28,177 nucleotides of DNA from assembly GCA_958407555.1 (NCBI GenBank), contig CATYJC010000007.1, positions 1 to 28,177 of the forward strand, given 5' to 3'. Origin of the DNA: an uncultured Collinsella sp. Lineage in GTDB: Bacteria > Actinomycetota > Coriobacteriia > Coriobacteriales > Coriobacteriaceae. A model generated the notes under the pieces. It worked only from the letters and a program-made list of their open reading frames with translations, was not told the origin of the DNA and did not search any database. Both the position numbers and the translations under genes were made by a program. Every line of letters starts with the position of its first letter. Within the stretch, counting starts at the first letter, position 1. Shown here in pieces: positions 15,369-22,895 of the stretch.

Positions 15369-17135
15369 TCATTCTGAAAACTCGATGCGCTTGTCGCACA
15401 CTTCAAGCGCTGCAGGACGATGGGTTACCGCGATAACGGTCTTGTCCGTCAAAGCGCTCAGGTTCTGCAGAACGCGCCGTTCCGTATCGGGATCTAGCGA
15501 ACAGGTCGCCTCGTCCAATAGAAGCACTGGCCTATTGCTGAAAACCGCACGGGCTATGGCCAGGCGCTGAACCTGCCCCTCCGATAAGCCGCCACCGCTT
15601 TCGCCCAACTGCGAATCAAGCCCCTTGGGCATCTCCCGCACAAAATCAGCGCATGCGATACGCAACGCATCCCACATGCGCAAATCGCAGGAGGCTCCTT
15701 CCGTATCACCGAAGGCGACCGCTTCGCGCACCGTACCGCCCATAAGGTGGTTACCCTGGGGCACATAGGAGAAAAGGGAACGCCAGCGCGCCGTCAGAGG
15801 CTGGCGGGACCCGTCCGCAAGCAGCACGCAACACTCACCCGTTTCGCAAGGGCAAAACGCCATCATCGCCTTCAGCGTGGTTGACTTTCCGCAGCCGCTC
15901 GGACCAGTGAACGCAACGAACTCGCCTCGCCCGATGTTCATGTCGGGGCAACGAATCGCCCGCGGGCCGCAGGCGTCGGCGGCATTGGACGTCTCGGAGC
16001 CGTATCGGCATGACACCCCACGCAGCTCCAAGCCGGCAAAACCAGTCGTGTCCGCTGCGGGTCCCTCCTCCGAATCGGCAACGCCATCATAAGGCAGCGC
16101 TTCGGCATCCATCAGACGCTCGGCACTGGCCGTCATAGCAAAATACCGCGGAATGCAACCCGAGATGTTAGCCAACGGGCCCTGCACCTGACCGACAAGC
16201 TGCAACGCCGCCACGAACGTACCGTAGCTCACCGAGCCTCCGAGGATCCCATATGCGCAATAGGCGGCAGCCACCAGATACGCGCCGTTCATGGCCAATC
16301 CAAATCCGATGTTGCACAAATTGGAGAATCGAATACGCCGCATGCATGCAGCCCGATAGTCTTCCAACAGCACAGCAGCGCCGCGTTCGGCGAAATCTTC
16401 CCTCTGGAAGCTCTTCACGACAAGCAGGCTGTTAAGGCACTCGACAAGATGGGAACGCGCGCATCCATCGGTTTCGCGGATGCGCTTGTGAAGGCGTTTG
16501 AGCACGCGACGAAAGCCCAACGTGAACCCAGCGAGCACGATTCCCGCGGGAATGAGCATCCAAGCGATTTGAGGAATCATGACGACAAGCAGCGCAAGCG
16601 CTCCGACAAGCCGGGCAAGCATACCCGCCGCAGAAGGCACAACCGTGGTGGCGTTGGATGCCACGATACGCGCATCATCGGTCAGGCGGCTCATCCATTC
16701 GCCGGTGTGGACAGCCTGCACGCTGGAAAGCTCGGCATGCAACACTTTGTCGAGGAATCTTAGCCTAAGGATATTCTGGAACATCGTGCGCGCACGTTCC
16801 TGCAGAAAGCGATACAGCGCCTGCAGCGCGATCAACGCAGCCGAAACGGCCGCGAACACGACAACGCTGAGGCGAAGCGCATCAGAAGCGCCGCCAACCG
16901 CGGCATTGACCAGGTCGCGCATCACCCATGCGGTGTAAACACCGCCACCGGCGATGACCACTTCAAGTCCGACAAGGGCGGCAACCATCCAGAGACGGCT
17001 CCCTAAAACGCGAATCATCCAGGGAACGGCATGCAGCTTGGAACCGGAATCCACGAGACTGGCCTCCTTGCGGGAAACACGATGTGAAGGGAGCCCCGAT
17101 CCCGCAGTCGAAGCGCCCTTCGCGATTAAGGACAC
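15369..17135 (-). CDS. ABC exporter, fused membrane and ATPase domains (RiPP cluster)
   Basis: This is a half-transporter of about 588 residues with an N-terminal six-helix membrane domain (about 45-340) and a C-terminal ATPase. Walker A is GPSGCGKST (411-419), the signature is LSEGQ (517-521) and Walker B is VLLLDEAT (ends 544). There is no N-terminal C39 peptidase domain, so any leader cleavage must be done by another protein. It is the last gene of the minus-strand cluster and most likely exports the mature peptide. The start is uncertain: GTG at 17135 is shown, but no clear ribosome site supports it and an internal start (for example the ATG at residue 40) is possible. Confidence 0.88.
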   Translation of the reverse strand: MSLIAKGASTAGSGLPSHRVSRKEASLVDSGSKLHAVPWMIRVLGSRLWMVAALVGLEVVIAGGGVYTAWVMRDLVNAAVGGASDALRLSVVVFAAVSAALIALQALYRFLQERARTMFQNILRLRFLDKVLHAELSSVQAVHTGEWMSRLTDDARIVASNATTVVPSAAGMLARLVGALALLVVMIPQIAWMLIPAGIVLAGFTLGFRRVLKRLHKRIRETDGCARSHLVECLNSLLVVKSFQREDFAERGAAVLLEDYRAACMRRIRFSNLCNIGFGLAMNGAYLVAAAYCAYGILGGSVSYGTFVAALQLVGQVQGPLANISGCIPRYFAMTASAERLMDAEALPYDGVADSEEGPAADTTGFAGLELRGVSCRYGSETSNAADACGPRAIRCPDMNIGRGEFVAFTGPSGCGKSTTLKAMMAFCPCETGECCVLLADGSRQPLTARWRSLFSYVPQGNHLMGGTVREAVAFGDTEGASCDLRMWDALRIACADFVREMPKGLDSQLGESGGGLSEGQVQRLAIARAVFSNRPVLLLDEATCSLDPDTERRVLQNLSALTDKTVIAVTHRPAALEVCDKRIEFSE

Positions 17136-17217
17136 AGGGTCGGGCGCCGCGCAGCAAGGGGCACTTTGCCGTTTGCCCCTCCGAATCGGCGCATCTCTAC
17201 CGCCCGAGAGGCGTAGC

Positions 17218-17484
17218 CTACTCCGAGGCGATCCCCGCCTTTACAAGCGCCTGCAGGAAGGTGTCGACATCGGCGGCCGCGCGCGGCTCGTCCACATCGT
17301 ACGATTCAACCACGCGCGCAACGATCTGGTCGCGTGACAAACCCTCCTCGATACCGCGCCATACGATCGCGGCGGTGTCGTTAAGCTTCACGATGCCGCT
17401 GAACTCCGCAGCCGCCGCCCCCGTTGCGACGGCAACCCATTGACCGCCTACTTCCTGGATAACGAAGCCTTTCTTGATGTTCAT
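17218..17484 (-). CDS. PqqD family peptide-binding protein (RRE)
   Basis: This 88-residue stand-alone PqqD-like protein has the typical pattern of a small beta motif (GFVIQEVGGQWVAVATG), then VKLNDTAAIVWRGIEEGLSRDQIVARVVESYDVD and a final helix (FLQALVKAGI). PqqD proteins bind the leader of a RiPP precursor and present it to modifying enzymes; in lasso clusters this is the B1 role. AAGGGAG precedes the ATG. It lies between the kinase-like gene and the exporter. The binding partner here is probably the YxxP leader of the peptide genes at 20289 and 20450. Confidence 0.9.
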   Translation of the reverse strand: MNIKKGFVIQEVGGQWVAVATGAAAAEFSGIVKLNDTAAIVWRGIEEGLSRDQIVARVVESYDVDEPRAAADVDTFLQALVKAGIASE

Positions 17485-17509
17485 GGCTAACTCCCTTCAT
17501 GCCGTTTTC

Positions 17510-18282
17510 CTATTGCTTGCGAACAACCTTTGCATATGACTGCCCGGTCATGGCCTCGAACGAGGTTTTGACAGCGGTTTCGGATATATCGCACCCCATT
17601 GCCCACACAGGCACTTCGGCGAGCACCCGATCGATGCATCTCAAGACCGTCAATGCGCCAATAGGGCTTTTGCGCGGTATATAGCATTGCCTTACGATGG
17701 CTTCCGAGGCATCGGCTGGGGCCAAGCGCTCGATGGAGCAAGTTGGTGCCTGGCGAAGCACGCAGATGCCGGCAAGCGGGGCGTGCCCGTTATAGCCCCA
17801 ACCTTCCTTGCCCGTCCACGGGCATCCGTAGACCATGGGTTCCCCACACTCGGGGACGTATAGGAACGGCTTGTCCCCGCAGAGAATCTTCGCCCCCCCC
17901 GGTCGCCAAGGTATCGCATCCATAGCCGTGCGTGCGTTGACTTGCCGGTGCCGCTGCGTGCGGTGAAGGCGAATGCGCGTCCCTCGTACTCGACCACGCA
18001 AGAATGGAACACCACGCGGCGCAGCGGAGCAACCTTCTCGGCGATCAGCCGGTGCACGGTGCAAAGCTCAACGCAGGGGTCGGAGTATTCTGGGGCCATC
18101 GCCCTATCGAATGCCAGATCGTCATCGCTAGCCCTTATGGTAAACAAGGGCTCATCGTCCGCGTGCTCCTCTAGATACGGCTCGCCAACCCGTTCGAGCA
18201 AGCCGAAACGAGAAACCACCTGTACCGGAACGCCCGCGAGCCTAAACCTCAAAAGACGCTCGCTACCTTCGCTTTGCGTCAT
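17510..18282 (-). pseudogene. HPr-kinase-like protein, split by a frameshift at a G8 tract
   Basis: The first part starts at 18282, overlapping the S26 gene stop by four bases. It carries VFHSCVVEYEG (91-101) and the P-loop ARSGTGKST (108-116), then runs to YLGDRGG. At 17893-17900 (eight C on the plus strand) the frame is lost. The family sequence resumes in another frame with AKILCGDKPFLYVPE and continues to the stop at 17510 (MTGQSYAKVVRKQ). One extra G would restore a single protein of about 257 residues, the expected size. HprK-like kinases of lasso clusters phosphorylate the precursor C-terminus (the paeninodin kinase), which is the likely ancestral role. Without the repair the protein stops shortly after the P-loop and is probably inactive. 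Confidence 0.85.
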
Positions 18283-18800
18283 GACCTACCCCCTCCTCGC
18301 TTCCGCTGATTCCAACGTCTTGATAGGCCGGGAAACGCGCGCTTGAGCGTCCGTTTTGCCCGCATGGCCACCCGACGCCTTGCGATACGGCAGTGTTCGC
18401 CCCGGCGCAGCTTGCTTACATAAGCAAGGTAATCGGGATCGTCGACCGAGCACATCTTGCCATCGCGCACGAACGAGACCAGGATGCCGAGCACGTCTTC
18501 GAACGGGACATCGCGTTCATAGGTGACGCAATTGTCGCCAAGGATAACGTAGCCCGCGGGGCCCACCCCCACGATGCGATGCAGCACGTACCTATCAGCC
18601 GCCTGGTAATACAGCACCACATCGTTCTCGCGGAAACGCTCGCCGGGCTTCGCCGCCCTGATGGTCACAAGGTCGCGACCCTGCCGCAGCATAGGCTCCA
18701 TGGACACGCCGCGCGTGCGGTACACGAGCACGCCGTCGCGGGCGAGCACTTCCTTGAATGTGCTTTTGGTTACGGGAACCGTTTCGTTGTCAGCGATCAT
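18279..18800 (-). CDS. S26-type peptidase of the Ser-His kind without membrane anchor
   Basis: This 173-residue protein carries the signal peptidase fold motifs: RGVSMEPML (nucleophile Ser33), then YVLHRIVGV with His74 where bacterial type I enzymes have Lys, and LGDN (88-90) followed by D97 and EDVLG. The Ser-His arrangement is that of SipW, archaeal and ER signal peptidases. No hydrophobic membrane segment is visible at either end, and the C-terminal 45 residues are very basic. It overlaps the nucleotidyltransferase gene by 11 bases and the kinase-like gene by four, so it is translated within the RiPP operon. A role in cleaving the precursor leader inside the cell is plausible inference; a structural or regulatory role is the alternative. 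Confidence 0.85.
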   Translation of the reverse strand: MIADNETVPVTKSTFKEVLARDGVLVYRTRGVSMEPMLRQGRDLVTIRAAKPGERFRENDVVLYYQAADRYVLHRIVGVGPAGYVILGDNCVTYERDVPFEDVLGILVSFVRDGKMCSVDDPDYLAYVSKLRRGEHCRIARRRVAMRAKRTLKRAFPGLSRRWNQRKRGGGRS

Positions 18801-19971
18801 ACAGCCCCATCTCCGAACCGAGGTTGCGGCGCCGGGCGGTTTCCTCCATATCGAAACGCACGCTACCCGCGATGTCCTTGCGCGTCAAAACCACGCGAAC
18901 GCACCGCCCCGCTTGGTACACCCAGGCGAAAGGACGCAGCAGCGCATGCTTGCGCGCGGCTTTCCAGTTACATACGCCGCCTCTTTGGAGATACCTGAAA
19001 AAGCCGACGGGGCCTCGGATTCCCGATAGCGCTGTGGCACCGGTCTTGCCCTTGATCTTCTTACCGAAATTACCCAGCAGCATCACATGCTCGAGCAGGT
19101 CGGCACAAACAGCGGGCTCCACCTCGGCGCACCATTCGAAGCCCTCCTCGGGAAGGCCCAGGTATATCTGGCAGAAACGAGTGAGGCACGTTGCCGTGCG
19201 CTCGACGCGTTCATCGCCCAAAAGCTCGGAAAACTCCGTCCAGCCATCATGGGCGAGATATGCCTTCGCAAACAGCATCCAGTCAATCACCTGGCGGAAG
19301 CCCAAGCCCCCAAGCGCCAGGTGCTTGCGCGCATGAAGCAGCAAAACGACGCCGTTGACCATGGGAGGGGACACGGGGAAGCTGTGCCCCTGCACGCAAG
19401 CTGCTTCCGTGTGTCCGAGCGCCTCCTGGAACAGGGCCTTCAAACCAGGTGTGCCCTGGGGAATGCCGTTTGGCTCCCAATGAAGCTCCAAGTGCACGCC
19501 GTCCTTGTCCAACCCTACGTGGTGATCGCAAACGCCGTCGTCGTCCTTGTCCTCAAAACCTGCGGCCACCAACGCGGCGCGGGCGCGCTTAAAATCGGCA
19601 GGAGACACCATGAAGTCGATGTCGCCATAGGAGCGCAAACCCGGATCAGGATACAGCATACCCGCCGCCGTGCCTTTTAGGATGACGGTCGGGATACCCT
19701 TTGCCTCCAAAACGGAGAGCATCTCATCCTGCACGTCAAGCAAATGCCCAAACAAAGCACGGCGACCTAGATCGTGGTTGAGCCAGGCGGCGGCAAGTGC
19801 GTTGTCGGCACAGGCGTCAAGCAGCCCGCCCGGCAACAACGCAAACCCGGGGATGGCCTGGGCCTGCAGCTCGGCATACACAACCGAAGGCTCAAGGCCC
19901 TCCGGCAACTTCAGCGACCCGTCTTCGGAGAACGCCGAACGGATGATTTGGCAAACGGTACTTTCAAGCAA
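18790..19971 (-). CDS. Nucleotidyltransferase-fold protein (NTP_transf_5 type) of the RiPP cluster
   Basis: This 393-residue protein of the PF14907-like group is often seen beside lasso and other RiPP genes. The core has VILKGTAAGMLYP (97-109), RSYGDIDFMV (114-123) with the metal-binding DID, and later HLELHWEP. The start is a TTG at 19971 with GGAAAG about nine bases upstream. The frame is open for 59 more codons but that part is cysteine-rich, without family resemblance, and covers the likely promoter. It is the first gene of the operon. What it transfers, and to what, is not known from sequence. Confidence 0.85.
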   Translation of the reverse strand: MLESTVCQIIRSAFSEDGSLKLPEGLEPSVVYAELQAQAIPGFALLPGGLLDACADNALAAAWLNHDLGRRALFGHLLDVQDEMLSVLEAKGIPTVILKGTAAGMLYPDPGLRSYGDIDFMVSPADFKRARAALVAAGFEDKDDDGVCDHHVGLDKDGVHLELHWEPNGIPQGTPGLKALFQEALGHTEAACVQGHSFPVSPPMVNGVVLLLHARKHLALGGLGFRQVIDWMLFAKAYLAHDGWTEFSELLGDERVERTATCLTRFCQIYLGLPEEGFEWCAEVEPAVCADLLEHVMLLGNFGKKIKGKTGATALSGIRGPVGFFRYLQRGGVCNWKAARKHALLRPFAWVYQAGRCVRVVLTRKDIAGSVRFDMEETARRRNLGSEMGLYDR

Positions 19972-20216
19972 TGTCGTCGTCTTTCCGGTCTGTTCGGATA
20001 GCCCGCAATGGCAGCGGGAATCCCTATGATAACCGCCCCGCCAGCATATCGGAACAACCCATAGCAGGCATATTACCCCCATCTGGTGGGGATGGTACTG
20101 GCAGGCACAACGGAATATGCCACATGACCCCAGGCAGAAAGCCATCATTCACGAACCCGATAAAAAGTTACCATAGGTACAGCATATGTGGGGGTTTTCG
20201 CATGTCAGCCCCCTTG

Positions 20217-20245
20217 TTGACCGCCAGTCGTCATAGAATTAGACT
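20217..20245 (+). promoter_or_regulatory. Promoter of the peptide genes
   Basis: TTGACC (20217-20222) and TAGACT (20240-20245) are spaced by 17 bases, 43 bases before the ATG at 20289. A GGGGG/CCCCC hairpin (about 20189-20213) lies directly upstream. Apart from this and a possible TATCAT box for the minus strand near 20025, I see nothing else in the 317-bp divergent gap 19972-20288. Confidence 0.65.
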
Positions 20246-20288
20246 AAAAATCGCATTGCAAAATTACAGGAGGAAAGGAGGATTGAAA

Positions 20289-20390
20289 ATGTCTGAGAAT
20301 CAGTACGATGCGCCTACTATGGAGGTCGTGGAATTCGGCAAGGAAGACATCATTACGGAGTCCGGCGGTGAGATCATCGAGGGTTTCTAA
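20289..20390 (+). CDS. Putative RiPP precursor peptide 1 (33 residues)
   Basis: This tiny gene has a very strong ribosome site (AGGAGG repeated as AGGAGGAAAGGAGG). The first part reads MSENQYDAPTMEVVEFGKED and holds a YxxP motif (Y6-P9), which in lasso-type leaders is bound by the PqqD/RRE protein. A Thr lies at the second-last place of a possible leader (ITE), leaving a short acidic segment SGGEIIEGF. It shares leader sequence with the next peptide gene and differs after it, as expected for precursors. It faces away from an operon encoding PqqD, kinase, peptidase and exporter. The nine-residue core is too short for a lasso, so the product type is open. Confidence 0.75.
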   Translation: MSENQYDAPTMEVVEFGKEDIITESGGEIIEGF

Positions 20391-20449
20391 AATTGTCTGT
20401 GTAAGTCTCGCGACCCGGGATTCCGATCCCGAGGAACGGAGCAACGCAA

Positions 20450-20612
20450 GTGTCTAAGAATCAGTACAATGCCTGCTATGGAAGTTGTCGAGTTCGGTAA
20501 GGAAGATGCCATCTGCACCCTCTCCGGTTTTACGGTTATCGATTCCAAGACCGGTGAGGCCATCGACCACGGCCCCATTCTGCCCTGGACCGGTTCGTCG
20601 GACAAGTGGTAA
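20450..20612 (+). pseudogene. Second RiPP precursor-like gene with a leader frameshift
   Basis: From a GTG at 20450 the sequence reads VSKNQYNA, parallel to the first precursor, then leaves frame. A 2-bp loss within the NAPAM region (bases about 20470-20478) explains it. In the resumed frame, from the ATG at 20478, it reads MEVVEFGKEDAICTLSGF and goes on to ILPWTGSSDKW (44 residues from that ATG). The MEVVEFGKED block is identical to peptide 1 while the following core is longer and different. As written the YxxP leader motif cannot be joined to the core. Translation from the internal ATG has no ribosome site. It is either a dead precursor gene or a sequence error. Confidence 0.65.
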
Positions 20613-20664
20613 CCGTTTACAACGCGGCAATTATCGATTGCGCTAACTTCTCTTGCACGACTAA

Positions 20665-20705
20665 ACGGGCGGACTCTAGGTGTACTTGGAGTCCGCCCGT
20701 TCTTT
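20665..20705 (+). terminator. Terminator of the peptide gene transcript
   Basis: A perfect 12-bp stem joins ACGGGCGGACTC (20665-20676) and GAGTCCGCCCGT (20689-20700), followed by TCTTT. It lies 53 bases after the second peptide stop, which supports the two peptide genes being one transcript. Confidence 0.85.
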
Positions 20706-20920
20706 GAATATGGGATTTACAAGCCTTTGTCCCATCGAGCGAAAACACCAGTCAAGAAACCCCACTGTAGGGGTGCCATCAACAGCCAGGCCGAAAGTGA
20801 ACTGCATCCCAAAACTTGGACGGCTTAAATAAAGACTGTGCCGCGAAGGACTGGCTCCAGAACTCAATCGCGGAAAGCCTCGAGTGGACGATGCACCTAA
20901 AAAGCCCCGTCCCAAAAAGA
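20706..20920. other. Intergenic stretch without a supported gene
   Basis: No gene is supported. A short ACCCC/GGGGT hairpin (20759-20774), followed by TTTCTT on the minus strand, could weakly terminate the ppx transcript. The sequence GGGAC...GGGGCTTTTT just after the ppx stop is another weak candidate. Confidence 0.3.
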
Positions 20921-21928
20921 CTACTCTTGGAGGGCGCTGAGGCTGGGGGTCCAGGCGATGGTGGGGGTCGCGCCGTCGAGAACTTCGTTGATGGTGGCGG
21001 CCATGCCGGCGAGCAAGCTGTTCTCGCTTACGGTGAGCGTGTCGTAGCCGCCGGCTCGCATAAGCTCGCGAATCACCACGGCACCTGCCAAGATCACGCC
21101 CGCGCGCTTGGGTTGCACGCCCGGTAACGCGGCGATGCCCGCAACATCCAGCGCGGACATACGCTCGATAGCGGCCGAAACCTGCTCCAGCGAAAGCTCG
21201 CGCAGGTGTACAAAGCTCGAAACATACGGCTCCAGTTCGTGGACGAGTGCCACGAGCGTAGTGACGGTACCACCCACCGCCACCAGGCGCTCGGCGCGCT
21301 CAAAGTCGACAGGCAGACTCTCAAAGTAGCCCGCAAACTGCTCGTTTGCCCAGTTGGCGGCGGCAGCAAGCTCGCCGTCCGCCGGCGGCAGTGCCGAGAA
21401 AAACCGCTCGGTCACGCGACGGCAACCGATGTCCAGCGAGCGCGTTCCCTCCAGAGCAAAGATGCCGCGCTCCGGTGCATAGACGCCCGTCGCGAGCTCC
21501 GTAGATCCGCCGCCCGAATCGGCAACGATAATGCGCTCGCCGGCAAAGTCGTGTGCCACGCCAAAAAACGTCAGGCGTGCCTCGACCTCGCCCGGAATCA
21601 CCTGAGGCTCAAGTCCCAGATTGCGCAGACCGTCCAGCAGTAGCGCGGCATTGGACGCATCGCGCGCGGCGCTCGTGCACGTGGTGCAGATGCACGCGGC
21701 CCCAAAGGCACGGGCCTCGTCCACAAACATGCGGCATGCGGTGAGCACGCGCTCGACCGCCGCCTCGCAAAAGCGGCCCGTCGCGTCGACGCCCTCGCCT
21801 AGGTCGGTAATCTCGGTATGCTTGGACGATTCCACGATCGCCCCGCCCTCGACCTGGGCCAGCACCAGTCGCGACGACACCGTTCCCAGGTCAATCGCCG
21901 CCACCTTATATCGTTTGCAATACGTCAT
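20921..21928 (-). CDS. ppx: Exopolyphosphatase / pppGpp phosphohydrolase family protein
   Basis: This 335-residue protein has the sugar-kinase/actin-like fold of the Ppx/GppA family. The phosphate-binding loops AAIDLGTVSSRLVLA (near 10-24) and IVADSGGGSTELA (near 138-150) are intact, with VAVGGTVTTL later. It lacks the C-terminal HD-like extension of E. coli Ppx, as is usual for the short actinobacterial form of about 310-340 residues. It lies 20 bases downstream of the FtsB-like gene, in the eno / FtsB-like / ppx order common in Actinobacteria, and is probably co-transcribed with it. Whether it prefers polyphosphate or pppGpp cannot be told. Confidence 0.93.
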   Translation of the reverse strand: MTYCKRYKVAAIDLGTVSSRLVLAQVEGGAIVESSKHTEITDLGEGVDATGRFCEAAVERVLTACRMFVDEARAFGAACICTTCTSAARDASNAALLLDGLRNLGLEPQVIPGEVEARLTFFGVAHDFAGERIIVADSGGGSTELATGVYAPERGIFALEGTRSLDIGCRRVTERFFSALPPADGELAAAANWANEQFAGYFESLPVDFERAERLVAVGGTVTTLVALVHELEPYVSSFVHLRELSLEQVSAAIERMSALDVAGIAALPGVQPKRAGVILAGAVVIRELMRAGGYDTLTVSENSLLAGMAATINEVLDGATPTIAWTPSLSALQE

Positions 21929-21948
21929 TGCGAACTCCCCTCCGGGCG

Positions 21949-22710
21949 CTATTTGCCGTTGGACACGATCGTCTGACCCTCGACGCCGTTAAACCCAAAC
22001 AGCATATCGAGCGTCTGGATGTACCACGGCGCGTCCTTGCCGACCTCTTCGATCTCTTTGGCGACTTCGCTGGCCTTCTTGGCGTTCGAGGACTTTTTGC
22101 TCGACGACGCGTCCGAATCGTCGTCCAGGCCCTGCACTTCAATCCTCTTCTCGCCGGGCATCACCAGGCCCAGGTCCTCGGATGCCGCGTCTTTAATGCC
22201 CTCCTCCGAGAGCAGTTTGTCGACGCTTTTCTGCAGATCGTCGTTGTACTGCTGGCGAATCTCGACCTGCTTGGCCAAGATATCGTTCGAGCGTTTGGCA
22301 ACGTAGAGGTCGCGCACGGGAAAGTACAGGCTCACGAGCACCAGGACGACGACAATGCCAATGAACAGCCCGCGCTGGGGTCCATGGGTAAAGTCGTAGA
22401 TCGCCTTGACCACCGCGTTGTCGTTGGCGTAGTGCATGAAGTCCGAGCCCGAAAGACGGCTCGAGGGCCTGGTCGACTTTTCGTGCGTTTGAGCCGAGGG
22501 GTGCTGCGTACGCGCCGAGCGCGCCGAACGTGGCGGGCGGTCCGTCGGCATATTCATTTGAGCACGGGGGTGTGAGGCACTTGTCGGACGCTGTGCGCGG
22601 CGATCGACGCCGGCGTAGTCGGACCCGCCGAGCTGCACGGTAGGTGCGCGGCGAGGCGACGGCTCACGCGAACCGGCGGAATAATACCTGTTGTCGTAAA
22701 TCTGATCCAT
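21949..22710 (-). CDS. Septum formation initiator (FtsB/DivIC-like) protein
   Basis: This 253-residue protein has one membrane span (about residues 133-152, GLFIGIVVVLVLVSLYF) between a long, basic, disordered N-terminus rich in Pro, Arg and Ser, and an outer coiled coil (NDILAKQVEIRQQYNDDLQKSVDKLL). The outer part ends with GLVMPGEKRIEV, the pattern that closes FtsB/DivIC domains, followed by a Ser/Lys linker. Such proteins bridge FtsL and FtsQ in the divisome. The start at 22710 is chosen because the 42-codon extension upstream runs through the eno terminator. The position between eno and ppx supports the call. Confidence 0.88.
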   Translation of the reverse strand: MDQIYDNRYYSAGSREPSPRRAPTVQLGGSDYAGVDRRAQRPTSASHPRAQMNMPTDRPPRSARSARTQHPSAQTHEKSTRPSSRLSGSDFMHYANDNAVVKAIYDFTHGPQRGLFIGIVVVLVLVSLYFPVRDLYVAKRSNDILAKQVEIRQQYNDDLQKSVDKLLSEEGIKDAASEDLGLVMPGEKRIEVQGLDDDSDASSSKKSSNAKKASEVAKEIEEVGKDAPWYIQTLDMLFGFNGVEGQTIVSNGK

Positions 22711-22801
22711 GTGCGCCTTGTGCGGTTGAGGTTTGTTTGCGCTAAGTCTTTTAGTTATAGCACGAGCGCCCGCACTGCTTTCGCCAGCCTTTGCTCGACA
22801 T

Positions 22802-22833
22802 AAAAAAGGCGCTGAGCCGTATGGCCCAGCGCC
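22802..22833 (-). terminator. Terminator of eno
   Basis: GGCGCTG (22808-22814) pairs with CAGCGCC (22827-22833) around an inner GCC/GGC pair. The minus strand then reads TTTTTTA. It lies about 60 bases past the eno stop and separates eno from the FtsB-like gene. Confidence 0.85.
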
Positions 22834-22895
22834 CAATGACGGCCATCAGAAGTGGAGCGAAGCCGAGTCAACCCCGCCCCCGCACACGCCGCTGC

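Noticed and set aside
19972..20148. 59-codon upstream extension of the nucleotidyltransferase
   Set aside because: It is cysteine/tryptophan-rich with no ribosome site and covers the divergent promoter region. The TTG at 19971 has GGAAAG upstream.
20289..20390. Calling peptide 1 a lasso peptide
   Set aside because: After the Thr at the expected second-last leader position only nine residues remain, leaving no tail to thread, and no cyclase gene is present.
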